This document shows positions 26,663 through 35,242 of a stretch of DNA of 64,000 bases, piece by piece. The notes beneath the pieces were generated by a model. It had not been told where the DNA came from. It worked only from the letters and a program-made list of their open reading frames with translations, and searched no databases. The translations under genes and the position numbers were made by a program. The stretch's first letter is position 1. Every line of letters begins with the position of its first letter. The DNA comes from Paenibacillus_E sp042676385 (lineage in GTDB: Bacteria > Bacillota > Bacilli > Paenibacillales > NBRC-103111), in the NCBI RefSeq assembly GCF_042676385.1, contig NZ_JBHTHA010000044.1, forward strand, positions 1-64,000, given 5' to 3'.

Positions 26663-27922
26663 ATGCGCCGGGTCACATGGATGATGGTAGCTATCATGTT
26701 GAGCTTAGCAGTTGTTCTCGCAGGATGCGGGATCGGGAAAAAGGATGCAGGATCCATTGTAAAGGATTTGGATCATGTGATCAGCAAGCCGGGCAGTTAT
26801 CAAGCTTCAGGGAGCATGATTCTGCATACGGGACAGCAGCCGCAGGAGTATGCGGTGGAGGTGGCGTTTTCGCCGGAGCATTTTTATCGGATTTCGTTGA
26901 CGAATGCACAGAAGGATGTTACGCAGATCGTGCTGCGTAATGAGGAGGGCGTGTTTGTCCTGACGCCTCATTTGAAGAAGAGCTTCCGATTCCAAAGCGA
27001 TTGGCCGGAGAATCAAGGCCAGGTGTATTTGTTCCAGTCTTTAGCGAAGAGTATCGTCGCGGATAAAGACCGTCAGTTTACGACGGAGAATGATGCGTAT
27101 GTGTTCGATGTAGCAGCGAACTACCAGAACGAAATGCTGTCCCGCCAGAAGATCTGGCTGAACAAGAAAACACTGGCGCCTCTGCAGGTGCAGGTGTCGG
27201 ATGCGAACCAGAATGTGATGGTTCAGGTGAATTTTACGAAGTTTGAGTTTGATGCGAAGTTTGATAAGGACTATTTCCAAATGGAGCGCAACATGACGAG
27301 CTGGAATATGTCTCAACAAACGTTGCCTACAACGGCTAATGCGAGTGTAACGGATAAAAACTTGACGGCTACGGGTGGACAATCCGACCAAGCTATCGGT
27401 CAAACGGGCAAGGCTACCCAAGGCCAAAAGGATACAGGCACTACAGGAAAGTCAGGATCGAGTGCAACCGGAGCTTCTGGCAATACAAGTACCTCAGGAA
27501 CAACCGGTACTTCAGGCACTTCAAACTCAACAAGCACAAAACCGACAGCTGACAGCAAGTCTAACGCCGCGGCAAGCAAACCGCAAAATATTGGTATTAT
27601 TGAGCCATCCTACATCCCTAAAGATGTGGTAAAACAAGACATTACTGACATGAAGCTTGGTGAGGACCCAGCGGTGTTGCTGCGATACAAAGGCAAGTAC
27701 AATTACAGCATCGTTGAGGTAAGACCACAGTCGAAGACAGTGTCTTTGCAACCTGGGACAATCGTAGATCTAGGCTATACAATAGCTGTTCTTACGGGTG
27801 ATGATAAGAAGACGTTGACTTGGACGGATGATGGCGTAGAGTTCCGCCTCTCAACAGGAGATCTGCCTACTTCAGAAATGATTAAAGTCGCGATGGCCAC
27901 TGAAGGGCAGTCTGGAAAATAA
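26663..27922 (+). CDS. LolA-like sporulation lipoprotein (YdcC type)
   Basis: A 419-residue lipoprotein with signal peptide and lipobox LAGC at ~22. A LolA/LppX-like beta domain follows (SYQASGSMIL, QIVLRNEEGVFVLTP, QKIWLNKKTLAPLQVQV) to ~210, then an 80-residue Thr/Ser/Gly-rich linker, then a second domain. In Bacillus the homologue ydcC is directly upstream of alr. The same order is kept here apart from an inserted gene, which supports the assignment. Shine-Dalgarno GAGGGG lies in the right arm of a hairpin. Confidence 0.8.
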   Translation: MRRVTWMMVAIMLSLAVVLAGCGIGKKDAGSIVKDLDHVISKPGSYQASGSMILHTGQQPQEYAVEVAFSPEHFYRISLTNAQKDVTQIVLRNEEGVFVLTPHLKKSFRFQSDWPENQGQVYLFQSLAKSIVADKDRQFTTENDAYVFDVAANYQNEMLSRQKIWLNKKTLAPLQVQVSDANQNVMVQVNFTKFEFDAKFDKDYFQMERNMTSWNMSQQTLPTTANASVTDKNLTATGGQSDQAIGQTGKATQGQKDTGTTGKSGSSATGASGNTSTSGTTGTSGTSNSTSTKPTADSKSNAAASKPQNIGIIEPSYIPKDVVKQDITDMKLGEDPAVLLRYKGKYNYSIVEVRPQSKTVSLQPGTIVDLGYTIAVLTGDDKKTLTWTDDGVEFRLSTGDLPTSEMIKVAMATEGQSGK

Positions 27923-27971
27923 AACAAAGGGGAGTCCTGCTCATTTGGGAGCGGGTCTTCCCTTGTTTTTG
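27921..27971 (+). terminator. Terminator hairpin, first copy of a repeated element
   Basis: AAACAAAGGGGAGTCC...TCTTCCCTTGTTTTT forms a strong stem ending in T5. The same core (AAAGGGGAGTCCTGCTC and GGGTCTTCCCTTGT) recurs at 28747-28799. Confidence 0.75.
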
Positions 27972-28036
27972 TATGTAACAAAAAGTACTATAAAGAAAAA
28001 ACTTATTTGAAAAAGGCAGGGAGTAAAGCATACGTC

Positions 28037-28498
28037 ATGAGCGGTTTTGACCGAGAATGGGAAAAGAAGCTTCAGTTCTGGAAATCAGAAATTGATCTGT
28101 TTGCCAAACAGCTGAATGATGGTGGGAAGTTAAAATCGGATACCGTGGAAAAGCATGTGAGTCGGATACTGTTTGTAACTGAAGCTTACTTCATGCGTTA
28201 TGATATCGGTTATGACGAATTTGATGGAGGAACGGTTGTTGACTTCCTCGGCAATTTTTATATATCTAAGGTACTGAACAGTACAAAGACGGAGTTGTCT
28301 GCTTTCTTGTCGTCGTTCAAAAAGTGGGCGCAATACTTACAACGAGTAGGCAAAATATCCTCCACGCAGTACAGCGACATTTTACGGGTTTGCAAGAATA
28401 AAGAATTTTTCTATGAGCGATTTGACAGTTATATGGATACTGATGACGATGAAGACTTGATGCAGGATTGGTTTTTTGCCGACGATCTTGAGGACTGA
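28037..28498 (+). CDS. Protein of unknown function
   Basis: The 153-residue protein (from ATG 28037) is soluble, mostly helical by composition, and has a very acidic C-terminus (DTDDDEDLMQDWFFADDLED). I do not recognise the family. It lies between the lipoprotein gene and alr, which are neighbours in Bacillus, so it is part of an insertion bounded by two copies of one hairpin. An upstream in-frame TTG at 28007 would add ten residues; AGGGAG lies 13 bases before the ATG, so the start is not certain. Confidence 0.6.
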   Translation: MSGFDREWEKKLQFWKSEIDLFAKQLNDGGKLKSDTVEKHVSRILFVTEAYFMRYDIGYDEFDGGTVVDFLGNFYISKVLNSTKTELSAFLSSFKKWAQYLQRVGKISSTQYSDILRVCKNKEFFYERFDSYMDTDDDEDLMQDWFFADDLED

Positions 28499-28499
28499 T

Positions 28500-28649
28500 T
28501 TGTTAAGACAGGGAATAACTGAATCCTCGGTTGCAGAAGAAATATTTCTTTCATTAATGGATGCCGAGCATGCATCGTTGTCCTGGACGCCCTATGGAAC
28601 AAAGTTTCCTGGAGGAAGCGGTAAGAAATACAAGAAGTGCTGTTTGTAG
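28500..28649 (+). pseudogene. Remnant of a SEC-C zinc-motif protein
   Basis: The frame starting at TTG 28500, one base after the previous stop, reads 49 residues and ends GGSGKKYKKCC, the typical end of SEC-C motifs (normally CPCGSGKKYKKCC). The first Cys pair is replaced (FPGGSG), so zinc binding is probably lost. It is either a short remnant of a larger gene or a translated micro-ORF; no good ribosome site is seen. Confidence 0.45.
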
Positions 28650-28746
28650 TAAATGTGCTCGCGATCTGGAAAACAATTGGAAAGTAAGGTTGACAGCTTT
28701 TCATATTAAAGCTTAACATAGAGAATATGGGTCCGAACGGGTTCGG

Positions 28747-28799
28747 AAAAAGGAAAGGGGAGTCCTGCTCGAAGGAGAGTGGGTCTTCCCTTGTCCTTT
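28747..28799 (+). repeat. Second copy of the repeated hairpin, directly before alr
   Basis: AAAGGGGAGTCCTGCTC and GGGTCTTCCCTTGT are shared with 27921-27971 while the loop differs. Here it is followed by CCTTTGC, not a T run, so it is a weaker terminator. It ends 27 bases before the alr start. Confidence 0.65.
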
Positions 28800-28825
28800 G
28801 CAATTGGAAAAAGAGGTGGACGGCA

Positions 28826-30019
28826 ATGGATGCTTTTTATCGGCCAACATGGGTTGAGATATCATTAGATGCTCTTCGCAGTAACATAGAGGGATTTCAA
28901 AAGGTGCTTCCGGAAGGTATGAAGCTAATGGCGGTCGTTAAAGCCGATGCCTACGGCCATGGTGCTGTAGCGGTTTCCAAAGAGGCGATTGCTGTGGGTG
29001 TAGACTATTTAGGTGTAGCTTTCTTTGACGAAGCGCTGGAGCTGCGTAATGCGGGCATAACGGCTCCCATTTTAGTTTTGGGCTATACACCGCCTGAAGG
29101 GGTCGAAATGGCCCGGGAACAGGATATTACGATCGCTGTTTATAGTCGAGAGGTTTTGGATGCTCTTCGAAAGCAGGCTCAGGAGCAGAAGGATCCAGAA
29201 CAAGCGAAGAAACTCAAAATCCATGTAAAGCTGGACACTGGCATGGGACGCCTTGGTCTGAATACGGAGAAGGATGCCATTCCATTCATCGAGCAGGCAT
29301 TAGCCTTGCCGAATGTTGTGGTTGAGGGTTTATTTACGCACTATGCAAATGCCGACGAGATTGACAAAACGTATACGATAGAGCAATACCGCAGGTTTGA
29401 GCGGATTGTGGATCATTTTAAAAAGAAGGAAATTGAATTTCCGTTTATACATGCGGGCAATAGTGCGGCGGCTATCGATTTGCCGAATCTAACGTACTCC
29501 ATGGTGCGTCTGGGCATCAGTATGTACGGTCTCTACCCCTCTGAGGAGGTTAACAAGCAGAAGATCGAGCTGAAGCCGGTACTTAGTTTGAAAACAGGAA
29601 TCGTACATCTCAAAACGCTGCCGCCAAATTCCGGAATCAGCTATGGTACCATCTACTTCACGAAGTCGGATGAAAAGATTGCTACCTTGCCGATCGGCTA
29701 TGCGGATGGTTTTTCCCGGATGCTTTCGACGAAAGCAGAGGCTCTTATTCGTGGTCGGCGGGTGCCGATTGTCGGACGAATTTGTATGGATCAGTGTATG
29801 GCAAATGTAACAGAAGTACCTGACGTGCAGGCAGGCGATGAGGTTGTGCTCGTAGGAGAGCAGGATGGGGAGCGCATTACAGTAGAGGATGTAGCCGGGC
29901 AGCTTGGTACGATTAATTATGAATTTATTTGTATGATATCGCACCGTGTAGCCAAGGTATATGTCCGTAATGGTATACGCGAGGATGCAATTAATCCTTT
30001 GATGCGGCATCGGTACTAG
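28826..30019 (+). CDS. alr: Alanine racemase
   Basis: The 397-residue PLP enzyme has the PLP lysine in MAVVKADAYGHG (Lys39), KLDTGMGRLG, HAGNSAAAI, the catalytic Tyr in GISYGT and RICMDQCM. It makes D-alanine for peptidoglycan. ATG 28826 follows AGAGGTGG; upstream in-frame codons run through the hairpin repeat and are not part of the gene. The order alr-ndoAI-ndoA matches Bacillus. Confidence 0.97.
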   Translation: MDAFYRPTWVEISLDALRSNIEGFQKVLPEGMKLMAVVKADAYGHGAVAVSKEAIAVGVDYLGVAFFDEALELRNAGITAPILVLGYTPPEGVEMAREQDITIAVYSREVLDALRKQAQEQKDPEQAKKLKIHVKLDTGMGRLGLNTEKDAIPFIEQALALPNVVVEGLFTHYANADEIDKTYTIEQYRRFERIVDHFKKKEIEFPFIHAGNSAAAIDLPNLTYSMVRLGISMYGLYPSEEVNKQKIELKPVLSLKTGIVHLKTLPPNSGISYGTIYFTKSDEKIATLPIGYADGFSRMLSTKAEALIRGRRVPIVGRICMDQCMANVTEVPDVQAGDEVVLVGEQDGERITVEDVAGQLGTINYEFICMISHRVAKVYVRNGIREDAINPLMRHRY

Positions 30020-30232
30020 TTCTGTGCGTGGCTTCATAAAATTACCATGTAAAATTTGAAGACATTTAAGAGGATTTTCAGGATATGTTATCGAATACTA
30101 CGTATGGAATGTCTGATATCCGGTTGTGTAACATAATTGATATACCCAAGGCATATATCTATTGTATAATTTGGTTTTCATGATGACATACTGGTAATAT
30201 TGTTTTTGTATCGTTTCTGGGGGTGCGAGAAT

Positions 30233-30514
30233 TTGAATAATGCGCATAATACGAAAAGGATCATGATTAGCTTACCTGACAATCTGCTGCAAGAGGTCGA
30301 TGGCATTGTCGAGAAAGAGAATTCGAATCGCAGCGAGTTTATTCGCCAGGCTATGAAGCTTTATTTGATTGAGCGTAAAAAGCGCAGTCTGCGCGAATCC
30401 ATGCAGCGCGGCTATATGGAGATGGCGAAAATCAATCTCAGCATGGCATCTGAAGCTTTTCAAGCGGAGGAAGAAGCGGACAATACGCTTGATCGCTTAG
30501 TAAGCGGGGTGTAG
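30233..30514 (+). CDS. ndoAI: Antitoxin EndoAI (ribbon-helix-helix)
   Basis: This 93-residue protein has an N-terminal RHH DNA-binding domain (KRIMISLPDNLLQEVD... NRSEFIRQAMKLYL) and a C-terminal toxin-binding helix. It neutralises the EndoA RNase and probably represses the operon. The TTG start at 30233 fits the ribosome site GGGGGTG and gives exactly the known length of the Bacillus protein. Confidence 0.93.
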   Translation: MNNAHNTKRIMISLPDNLLQEVDGIVEKENSNRSEFIRQAMKLYLIERKKRSLRESMQRGYMEMAKINLSMASEAFQAEEEADNTLDRLVSGV

Positions 30515-30517
30515 AAG

Positions 30518-30868
30518 GTGATTGTGAAACGTGGCGATGTGTTTTTCGCAGATCTTTCGCCGGTGGTCGGGTCCGAGCAGGGAGGCGTTCGTCCTGTTCT
30601 AGTGATCCAAAATGATATCGGCAACCGCTTTAGCCCCACCGTGATTGTTGCAGCGATTACCGCTCAAATCCAAAAGGCAAAGCTTCCCACGCACGTCGAA
30701 ATTGATGCAGAAACGCACGGGTTCGATCGGGATTCTGTGATTCTGCTGGAACAAATCCGTACGATCGATAAGCAGCGGCTTACGGACAAAATCACGCATT
30801 TGGACGAAGAGACGATGCGGAAGGTTGACGACGCTTTGCAAATTAGCGTGGGACTGATAGAATTTTGA
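30518..30868 (+). CDS. ndoA: Endoribonuclease EndoA (MazF family toxin)
   Basis: The 116-residue toxin starts with GTG (MIVKRGDVFFADLSPVVGSEQGGVRPVLV) and is nearly identical in pattern to Bacillus EndoA, which cleaves mRNA at UACAU. Catalytic-region residues (Arg in GGVRPV, Thr in AAITAQ) are present. It begins 3 bases after ndoAI, as in the classic toxin-antitoxin pair. Confidence 0.97.
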   Translation: MIVKRGDVFFADLSPVVGSEQGGVRPVLVIQNDIGNRFSPTVIVAAITAQIQKAKLPTHVEIDAETHGFDRDSVILLEQIRTIDKQRLTDKITHLDEETMRKVDDALQISVGLIEF

Positions 30869-31027
30869 ATACGATCTGGAACGGACGAGGGCGAGAGATA
30901 CCCCTCGTTTTTTGGTTTGTTTGGTTATACGGACTGTAAATATACATAATTGAAGAATTGGGGAATGATGGTGACATTGTTGAACAGGTACTTGCAGAAA
31001 ATGTTTCACGCCAAAGAGGAAGGCGGA

Positions 31028-33283
31028 ATGACGGGCACGACAACTGCAGACGCTTCCTCAGGACAAGGGAAAGTGTCGGAAATGGAAGAGCCTAGAGAAA
31101 AGGTTCAGCTCTCTGAAGAAAAGAAAGCTGAAATTCAAGAGCGAATCCTCAAGCAAATCTCGACGGAGTTGCAGCTGCCGACAGGCAAGGTGAAAACAAC
31201 GGTAGGGCTGCTTGACGAAGGCAATACGATTCCTTTCATCGCGCGGTACCGCAAAGAGATGACGGGCGAGCTCGACGAGAATCAGCTGCGTGACATTGAG
31301 GAGCGCTTGCAATATTTGCGCAACCTCGAGGATCGGAAGATCGAAGTCGTGCGCCTCATCGATGAGCAGGGCAAGCTTACCGATGAACTGCGTAAGTCCA
31401 TCGAGACGGCTGCCAAGCTGCAAGAGGTCGAAGACCTGTATAGACCTTATCGTCAAAAGCGGAAGACAAGAGCCAGCGTGGCCAAAGAGCGCGGTCTGGA
31501 GCCGCTCGCCGATTGGATCTGGAAGCAGCCTCGCCAAGGCTCGCTCGAGCAAGAAGCTACGCGTTACATAGACGCGAACAAGCAGGTTAATAGCGCCACT
31601 GACGCGATCCAAGGCGCGATGGACATCATTGCCGAGAATATCGCGGATGACGCGAAAATAAGGGCTTGGGTGCGTCGTTACACCCATGACCAGGGGATTC
31701 TTCGGACAGAGGCTAAAGATGCCCAGCAGGAATCCGTCTATGAAATGTATTACGCATACCAAGAGCCTGTACGTAAGCTGCCACCACACCGTATCCTTGC
31801 GATCAATCGCGGTGAGCGGGAAGAAGTGTTAAAGGTTAGTTTGGACGCACCGGTTGATAAAATACATGAATACATTGCACGTCAAATCATCAAAGGACAA
31901 TCTGTGGTTCAAGATGTGCTACGAGCTATCGTTGAAGATGCTTATAAGAGATTGATTGCTCCTTCCATTGAGCGAGAAGTGCGTAATGAAATGACTGAGA
32001 TGGGCGAGGAGCAAGCGATTAAGATTTTCGCGGAAAATCTGCGTAATCTGTTGCTCCAAGCTCCAGTCAAAGGTCATGTCGTGCTCGGTGTCGATCCGGC
32101 TTACAGGACGGGCTGTAAGCTTGCCGTCATCGACGACACCGGTAAAATGCTTGAAATCGCCGTTACCTATCCGACCCCTCCGAATAATAAGGTCGCGGAA
32201 GCGAAGGCGAAGTTCAAGCAACTGATCAGCAAGTATGGCGTAGAGCTGATCGTCATTGGTAACGGAACGGCTTCCCGTGAAACGGAGCAGTTTGTTGCGG
32301 AGCTGATTGGCGAGATCAAGGAGCGCAATCTCAAGTACTTGATCGTCAGCGAAGCGGGGGCGAGCGTGTACTCCGCGTCGAAGCTGGCGCAGACGGAGTT
32401 CCCGGAGCTCGACGTAGCCGAGCGCAGCGCGATCTCGATCGCGCGGAGGCTGCAGGACCCGCTCGCGGAGCTCGTGAAGATCGAGCCGAAGGCGATCGGC
32501 GTCGGGCAGTACCAGCACGACGTCTCGCAGAAACGGCTCGACGAGAATCTGAAGGCCGTCGTAGAGTCGGCCGTGAACCATGTCGGCGTGGACTTGAACA
32601 CCGCGTCCCCTTCGCTCTTGTCCTATGTGTCTGGCGTCAACGCGACACTAGCCAAAAACATCGTGAAGTATCGCGAGGAGAACGGCAAGTTTGGCAGCCG
32701 ACAAGAGCTGTCGAAGGTTCCGCGCCTCGGCGCGAAAACCTTCGAGCAGTGCGTCGGCTTCATGCGGATTTCGGGCGGCCGCAATCCGCTCGACAACACC
32801 CCGATCCACCCGGAGTCTTACGACGTCGTGGATCGGCTGTTTAAGGAGCTGCGCCTGGAACTGGCGCAGCTGGGCTCGCAGCAGCTCCTGTCGCTGCTGC
32901 AGACCGTGGAGCCAGAGGAACTGGCTCCGAAGCTGGGCGTTGGTGTCCCGACGCTGCGGGACATCCTGGACAGCCTGCAGCGACCTGGGCGGGATCCGCG
33001 GGACGAAGTCCCCGCGCCGATCTTCCGCACAGACGTGCTGCAGCTTGAGGATCTTGTGCCGGGCATGGAGCTCACCGGTACAGTGCGCAATGTCATCGAC
33101 TTCGGTGCCTTCGTCGATATCGGAATCAAAAACGACGGGCTCGTGCACATCTCTCAACTGAGCAACGGCTTCGTCAAACATCCGATGGACGTGGTATCCG
33201 TAGGCGATATCGTGAAAGTCTGGGTATTGAGCGTTGACCTAAAAAAAGGCCGTGTCAGTTTGACGATGAAAAAGCCCCAATAA
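31028..33283 (+). CDS. tex: Tex-family S1 RNA-binding transcription accessory protein
   Basis: About 751 residues: N-terminal Tex helical domain (TIPFIARYRKEMTGELDE), YqgF-like RNase H fold (VLGVDPAYRTGCKLAVID), HhH repeats (LNTASPSLLSYVSGV) and a C-terminal S1 domain (LVPGMELTGTVRNVIDFGAFVDIG). It acts on RNA polymerase/mRNA and matches ydcI downstream of ndoA in Bacillus. ATG 31028 follows AGAGGAAGGCGG; earlier in-frame starts are less likely. The segment 32.3-33.1 kb is visibly richer in G+C than the rest of the gene. Confidence 0.93.
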   Translation: MTGTTTADASSGQGKVSEMEEPREKVQLSEEKKAEIQERILKQISTELQLPTGKVKTTVGLLDEGNTIPFIARYRKEMTGELDENQLRDIEERLQYLRNLEDRKIEVVRLIDEQGKLTDELRKSIETAAKLQEVEDLYRPYRQKRKTRASVAKERGLEPLADWIWKQPRQGSLEQEATRYIDANKQVNSATDAIQGAMDIIAENIADDAKIRAWVRRYTHDQGILRTEAKDAQQESVYEMYYAYQEPVRKLPPHRILAINRGEREEVLKVSLDAPVDKIHEYIARQIIKGQSVVQDVLRAIVEDAYKRLIAPSIEREVRNEMTEMGEEQAIKIFAENLRNLLLQAPVKGHVVLGVDPAYRTGCKLAVIDDTGKMLEIAVTYPTPPNNKVAEAKAKFKQLISKYGVELIVIGNGTASRETEQFVAELIGEIKERNLKYLIVSEAGASVYSASKLAQTEFPELDVAERSAISIARRLQDPLAELVKIEPKAIGVGQYQHDVSQKRLDENLKAVVESAVNHVGVDLNTASPSLLSYVSGVNATLAKNIVKYREENGKFGSRQELSKVPRLGAKTFEQCVGFMRISGGRNPLDNTPIHPESYDVVDRLFKELRLELAQLGSQQLLSLLQTVEPEELAPKLGVGVPTLRDILDSLQRPGRDPRDEVPAPIFRTDVLQLEDLVPGMELTGTVRNVIDFGAFVDIGIKNDGLVHISQLSNGFVKHPMDVVSVGDIVKVWVLSVDLKKGRVSLTMKKPQ

Positions 33284-33297
33284 AATTTGGAGAGAAG

Positions 33298-33328
33298 AGC
33301 CTAGTGATCAAATTCACTGGGCTTTTTT
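33298..33328 (+). terminator. Terminator of tex
   Basis: AGCCTAGTGA pairs with TCACTGGGCT and is followed by TTTTTT. Confidence 0.85.
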
Positions 33329-33394
33329 ACTTTCTACTCGGCATGATTCCTCCAGTATATTCGGTTGTAATTAGGTTTACAGAACTTCCCCCTT

Positions 33395-33505
33395 TCATCC
33401 GTATAGCTGAATTTGTTGAAGCATCGCCCTCTTTCCTTTTATTTGGACTTGTCTAGTTAGCCCCACCTCCTTTTCTGTAGTCATGTTGCTGCTAGATTCA
33501 GACAT
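33395..33505 (-). CDS. Possible 36-residue ORF in the tex downstream gap
   Basis: The gap 33329-33544 holds a minus-strand frame MSESSSNMTTEKEV... ending IQLYG. AAAGGAGG abuts the ATG too closely to be an ideal ribosome site. No family is recognised; apart from this I see nothing in the gap. Confidence 0.2.
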   Translation of the reverse strand: MSESSSNMTTEKEVGLTRQVQIKGKRAMLQQIQLYG

Positions 33506-33544
33506 CCCTCCTTTAATTAATCAAATGTTGTGTAGAGATTCGAA

Positions 33545-34201
33545 CTAATGTACACCTTCATTTAAAATATAAAACCTCGACGTCTTGGGACCACTTACAA
33601 ACGATAGTAAACCCTCTTTCGCAAATTGCTTGAGCCATTCGGCAGCCGAACGAATATTTACATTAAATTCAGCGGCTACCTCCTTGGGTCTGATTTTTCC
33701 ATTTCGGCGTTTCGCGATTTCAATAATTTGCTGTTTCCTTAATTTCCATGGATCTTGCGGTGCAGGGAGTGAAGGCGCTGATTTTTTCGTTTTAGCCAAA
33801 TCAAGTGCATGACGCAACATTTTTTGGCATGAAATTGGATCATTTTCAACTTGAATGGGATTCAACTTTAATACCTGCCATCCTCCCAACATGAGTTCAT
33901 TATGGAGCTGCATGTGATCGCAGAACTCTTGCATACTGAGCCTGTCAGAACGAAGTTCGCTAATTTCGATGAAAAGCCTGGCTCCATTTTGAGTGAACCA
34001 AAATCCGTCAACGGATTTACTACTTCCAAGATGGCTTATAGGATGTTCGGATTTCCAAATTTCTTCATCATGAAGGGCGATAGGCCACCAGATTGACTTC
34101 AGAAATAGTGCTTCGGCTTGAGTAAGATTATGCAGAAATCCTTCGTCTGTTACCGACACATAGTGACGGTTGGTTCTATTTTTACCTTTAAATTTCTCCA
34201 C
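33545..34201 (-). CDS. Protein with C-terminal winged-HTH-like region, unknown function
   Basis: The 218-residue protein has an N-terminal half of mixed alpha/beta type with a core reminiscent of small endonuclease or replication-relaxation folds (GFWFTQNGARLFIEISELRSDRLS). The C-terminal segment looks like a helix-turn-helix (RKQQIIEIAKRRNGKIRPKEVAAEFNVN... AAEWLKQFAKEGLL). The GTG start at 34201 follows AAGGGGG. It has its own promoter at 34307-34335 with an intervening terminator-like hairpin, so expression is probably attenuated. The family is not recognised with certainty. Confidence 0.6.
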   Translation of the reverse strand: MEKFKGKNRTNRHYVSVTDEGFLHNLTQAEALFLKSIWWPIALHDEEIWKSEHPISHLGSSKSVDGFWFTQNGARLFIEISELRSDRLSMQEFCDHMQLHNELMLGGWQVLKLNPIQVENDPISCQKMLRHALDLAKTKKSAPSLPAPQDPWKLRKQQIIEIAKRRNGKIRPKEVAAEFNVNIRSAAEWLKQFAKEGLLSFVSGPKTSRFYILNEGVH

Positions 34202-34229
34202 GACAAAGCCCCCTTTACCAAAATGGACG

Positions 34230-34275
34230 AAAAAAACACACCTCCGGCGCAGACCATGCTGCAACCGGGGTGTGC
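34230..34275 (-). promoter_or_regulatory. Terminator-like hairpin in the leader of the HTH gene (attenuator)
   Basis: On the minus strand GCACACCCCGGT pairs with CCGGAGGTGTGT and is followed by a T run (TTTTTT). It lies between the promoter and the start codon, so it could stop transcription before the gene. Confidence 0.55.
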
Positions 34276-34306
34276 TTCACTCCGACAATGTTATACATTT
34301 ATTTAC

Positions 34307-34335
34307 ATTATAGAGGTGTTATGGGAAGAACGCAA
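34307..34335 (-). promoter_or_regulatory. Sigma A promoter of the HTH gene
   Basis: On the minus strand TTGCGT (34330-34335) and TATAAT (34307-34312) are separated by exactly 17 bases. Confidence 0.65.
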
Positions 34336-34413
34336 TAGTTTTTTTACAAATTATGTCGAATTTCTATTCAAGAAAAAAACTGATAACTCCTAAGAGGTAC
34401 CAGTTTACTCTCA

Positions 34414-34578
34414 TTAATATTTACGCTTGCCGGGTCCGTCGGTTGATTGGGTATCAGGCCACTCTTCTTGGGAGCGGCGGGTGCGGTAGAAGAACCAGCT
34501 ATCGTTTAATAAACGGATTTGTCTGCGGTTTTTGTTCTGGAAGGCCCGCATTAATTGATTACAAAGCCATTGCGGCAT
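34414..34578 (-). CDS. cmpA: Cortex morphogenetic protein CmpA
   Basis: The 54-residue protein begins MPQWLCNQLMRAFQNKNRRQ and continues IRLLNDSWFFYR. This closely follows Bacillus CmpA (MPxWLxxQMQRAFxEK... IKLLNQCWYFYRKK), an adaptor that controls spore cortex assembly through SpoIVA degradation. It is about 17 residues longer at the C-terminus than the Bacillus protein. ATG 34578 follows GGAAGGGG. Its position next to tex and sprT-like matches Bacillus. Confidence 0.85.
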   Translation of the reverse strand: MPQWLCNQLMRAFQNKNRRQIRLLNDSWFFYRTRRSQEEWPDTQSTDGPGKRKY

Positions 34579-34679
34579 GTGCCCATCCCCTTCCTCGCTA
34601 TGTAGTAACAGCATATGAAGAATAGGCGGTTTGCGTGCAGGTCCGTATTTATTGGCTTTGGCGTTAGTTAGCTCACGAA

Positions 34680-35033
34680 CTAAGCTTCGTACTCTTCTTC
34701 ATACCATTGTTCGAGCTGAGCTTGCAGCGCGCGAATTTCTGTCAGGAGAGAGACGAGCGGGTACGACTTTTCTTGAATGCCGGCAAAAGTTTGCTCTAAC
34801 CGATTAATGTACTCTAATCCGTGGACGAGCGTATAGGCGGAGCCGATGAGTTCCAGGTTATCGCACTCAGCGATCACTCTTGGAAGTTGAGGTACATCAT
34901 CAGCAGTAAGCTTATCTACTTCTTTGTGCAGGCGTTGATTAAGTGCTGTCAATTGATACATATAGGAGGAAGGCATTTCTACAAATTCCAGTTGCTGTTC
35001 AAGCTTTAGAATGGCATATCGCATTTGTGGCAT
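34680..35033 (-). CDS. Small helical protein of unknown function
   Basis: A 117-residue, Leu/Glu-rich protein predicted to be almost all helical, ending QAQLEQWYEEEYEA. The ribosome site GAGAGGGG lies about 14 bases before the ATG. Not recognised. It lies between cmpA (same strand) and the divergent SprT-like gene. Confidence 0.55.
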   Translation of the reverse strand: MPQMRYAILKLEQQLEFVEMPSSYMYQLTALNQRLHKEVDKLTADDVPQLPRVIAECDNLELIGSAYTLVHGLEYINRLEQTFAGIQEKSYPLVSLLTEIRALQAQLEQWYEEEYEA

Positions 35034-35242
35034 AATAATCGTTAAATCCCCTCTCTGTAAAGCTTTCGTTCTTCTTTTCTACTTGACAGTATAGCCGTAG
35101 ATACGGTACAAATTCAAGTGAGAACTTGGCAAAGGAGCGTTCTAGAAAATGATGCGAAGCTTATTTCTGTGGAAAATGGTCGCTCCTTCCAAAATAAAAG
35201 GATTAGGCTTCGAAGGATTTCTTCACTTTTGGAGGATTGCTT

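Noticed and set aside
31058..33181. Several long minus-strand and alternative-frame ORFs opposite tex.
   Set aside because: They are mirror frames caused by the high-G+C coding sequence; no ribosome sites or family motifs.
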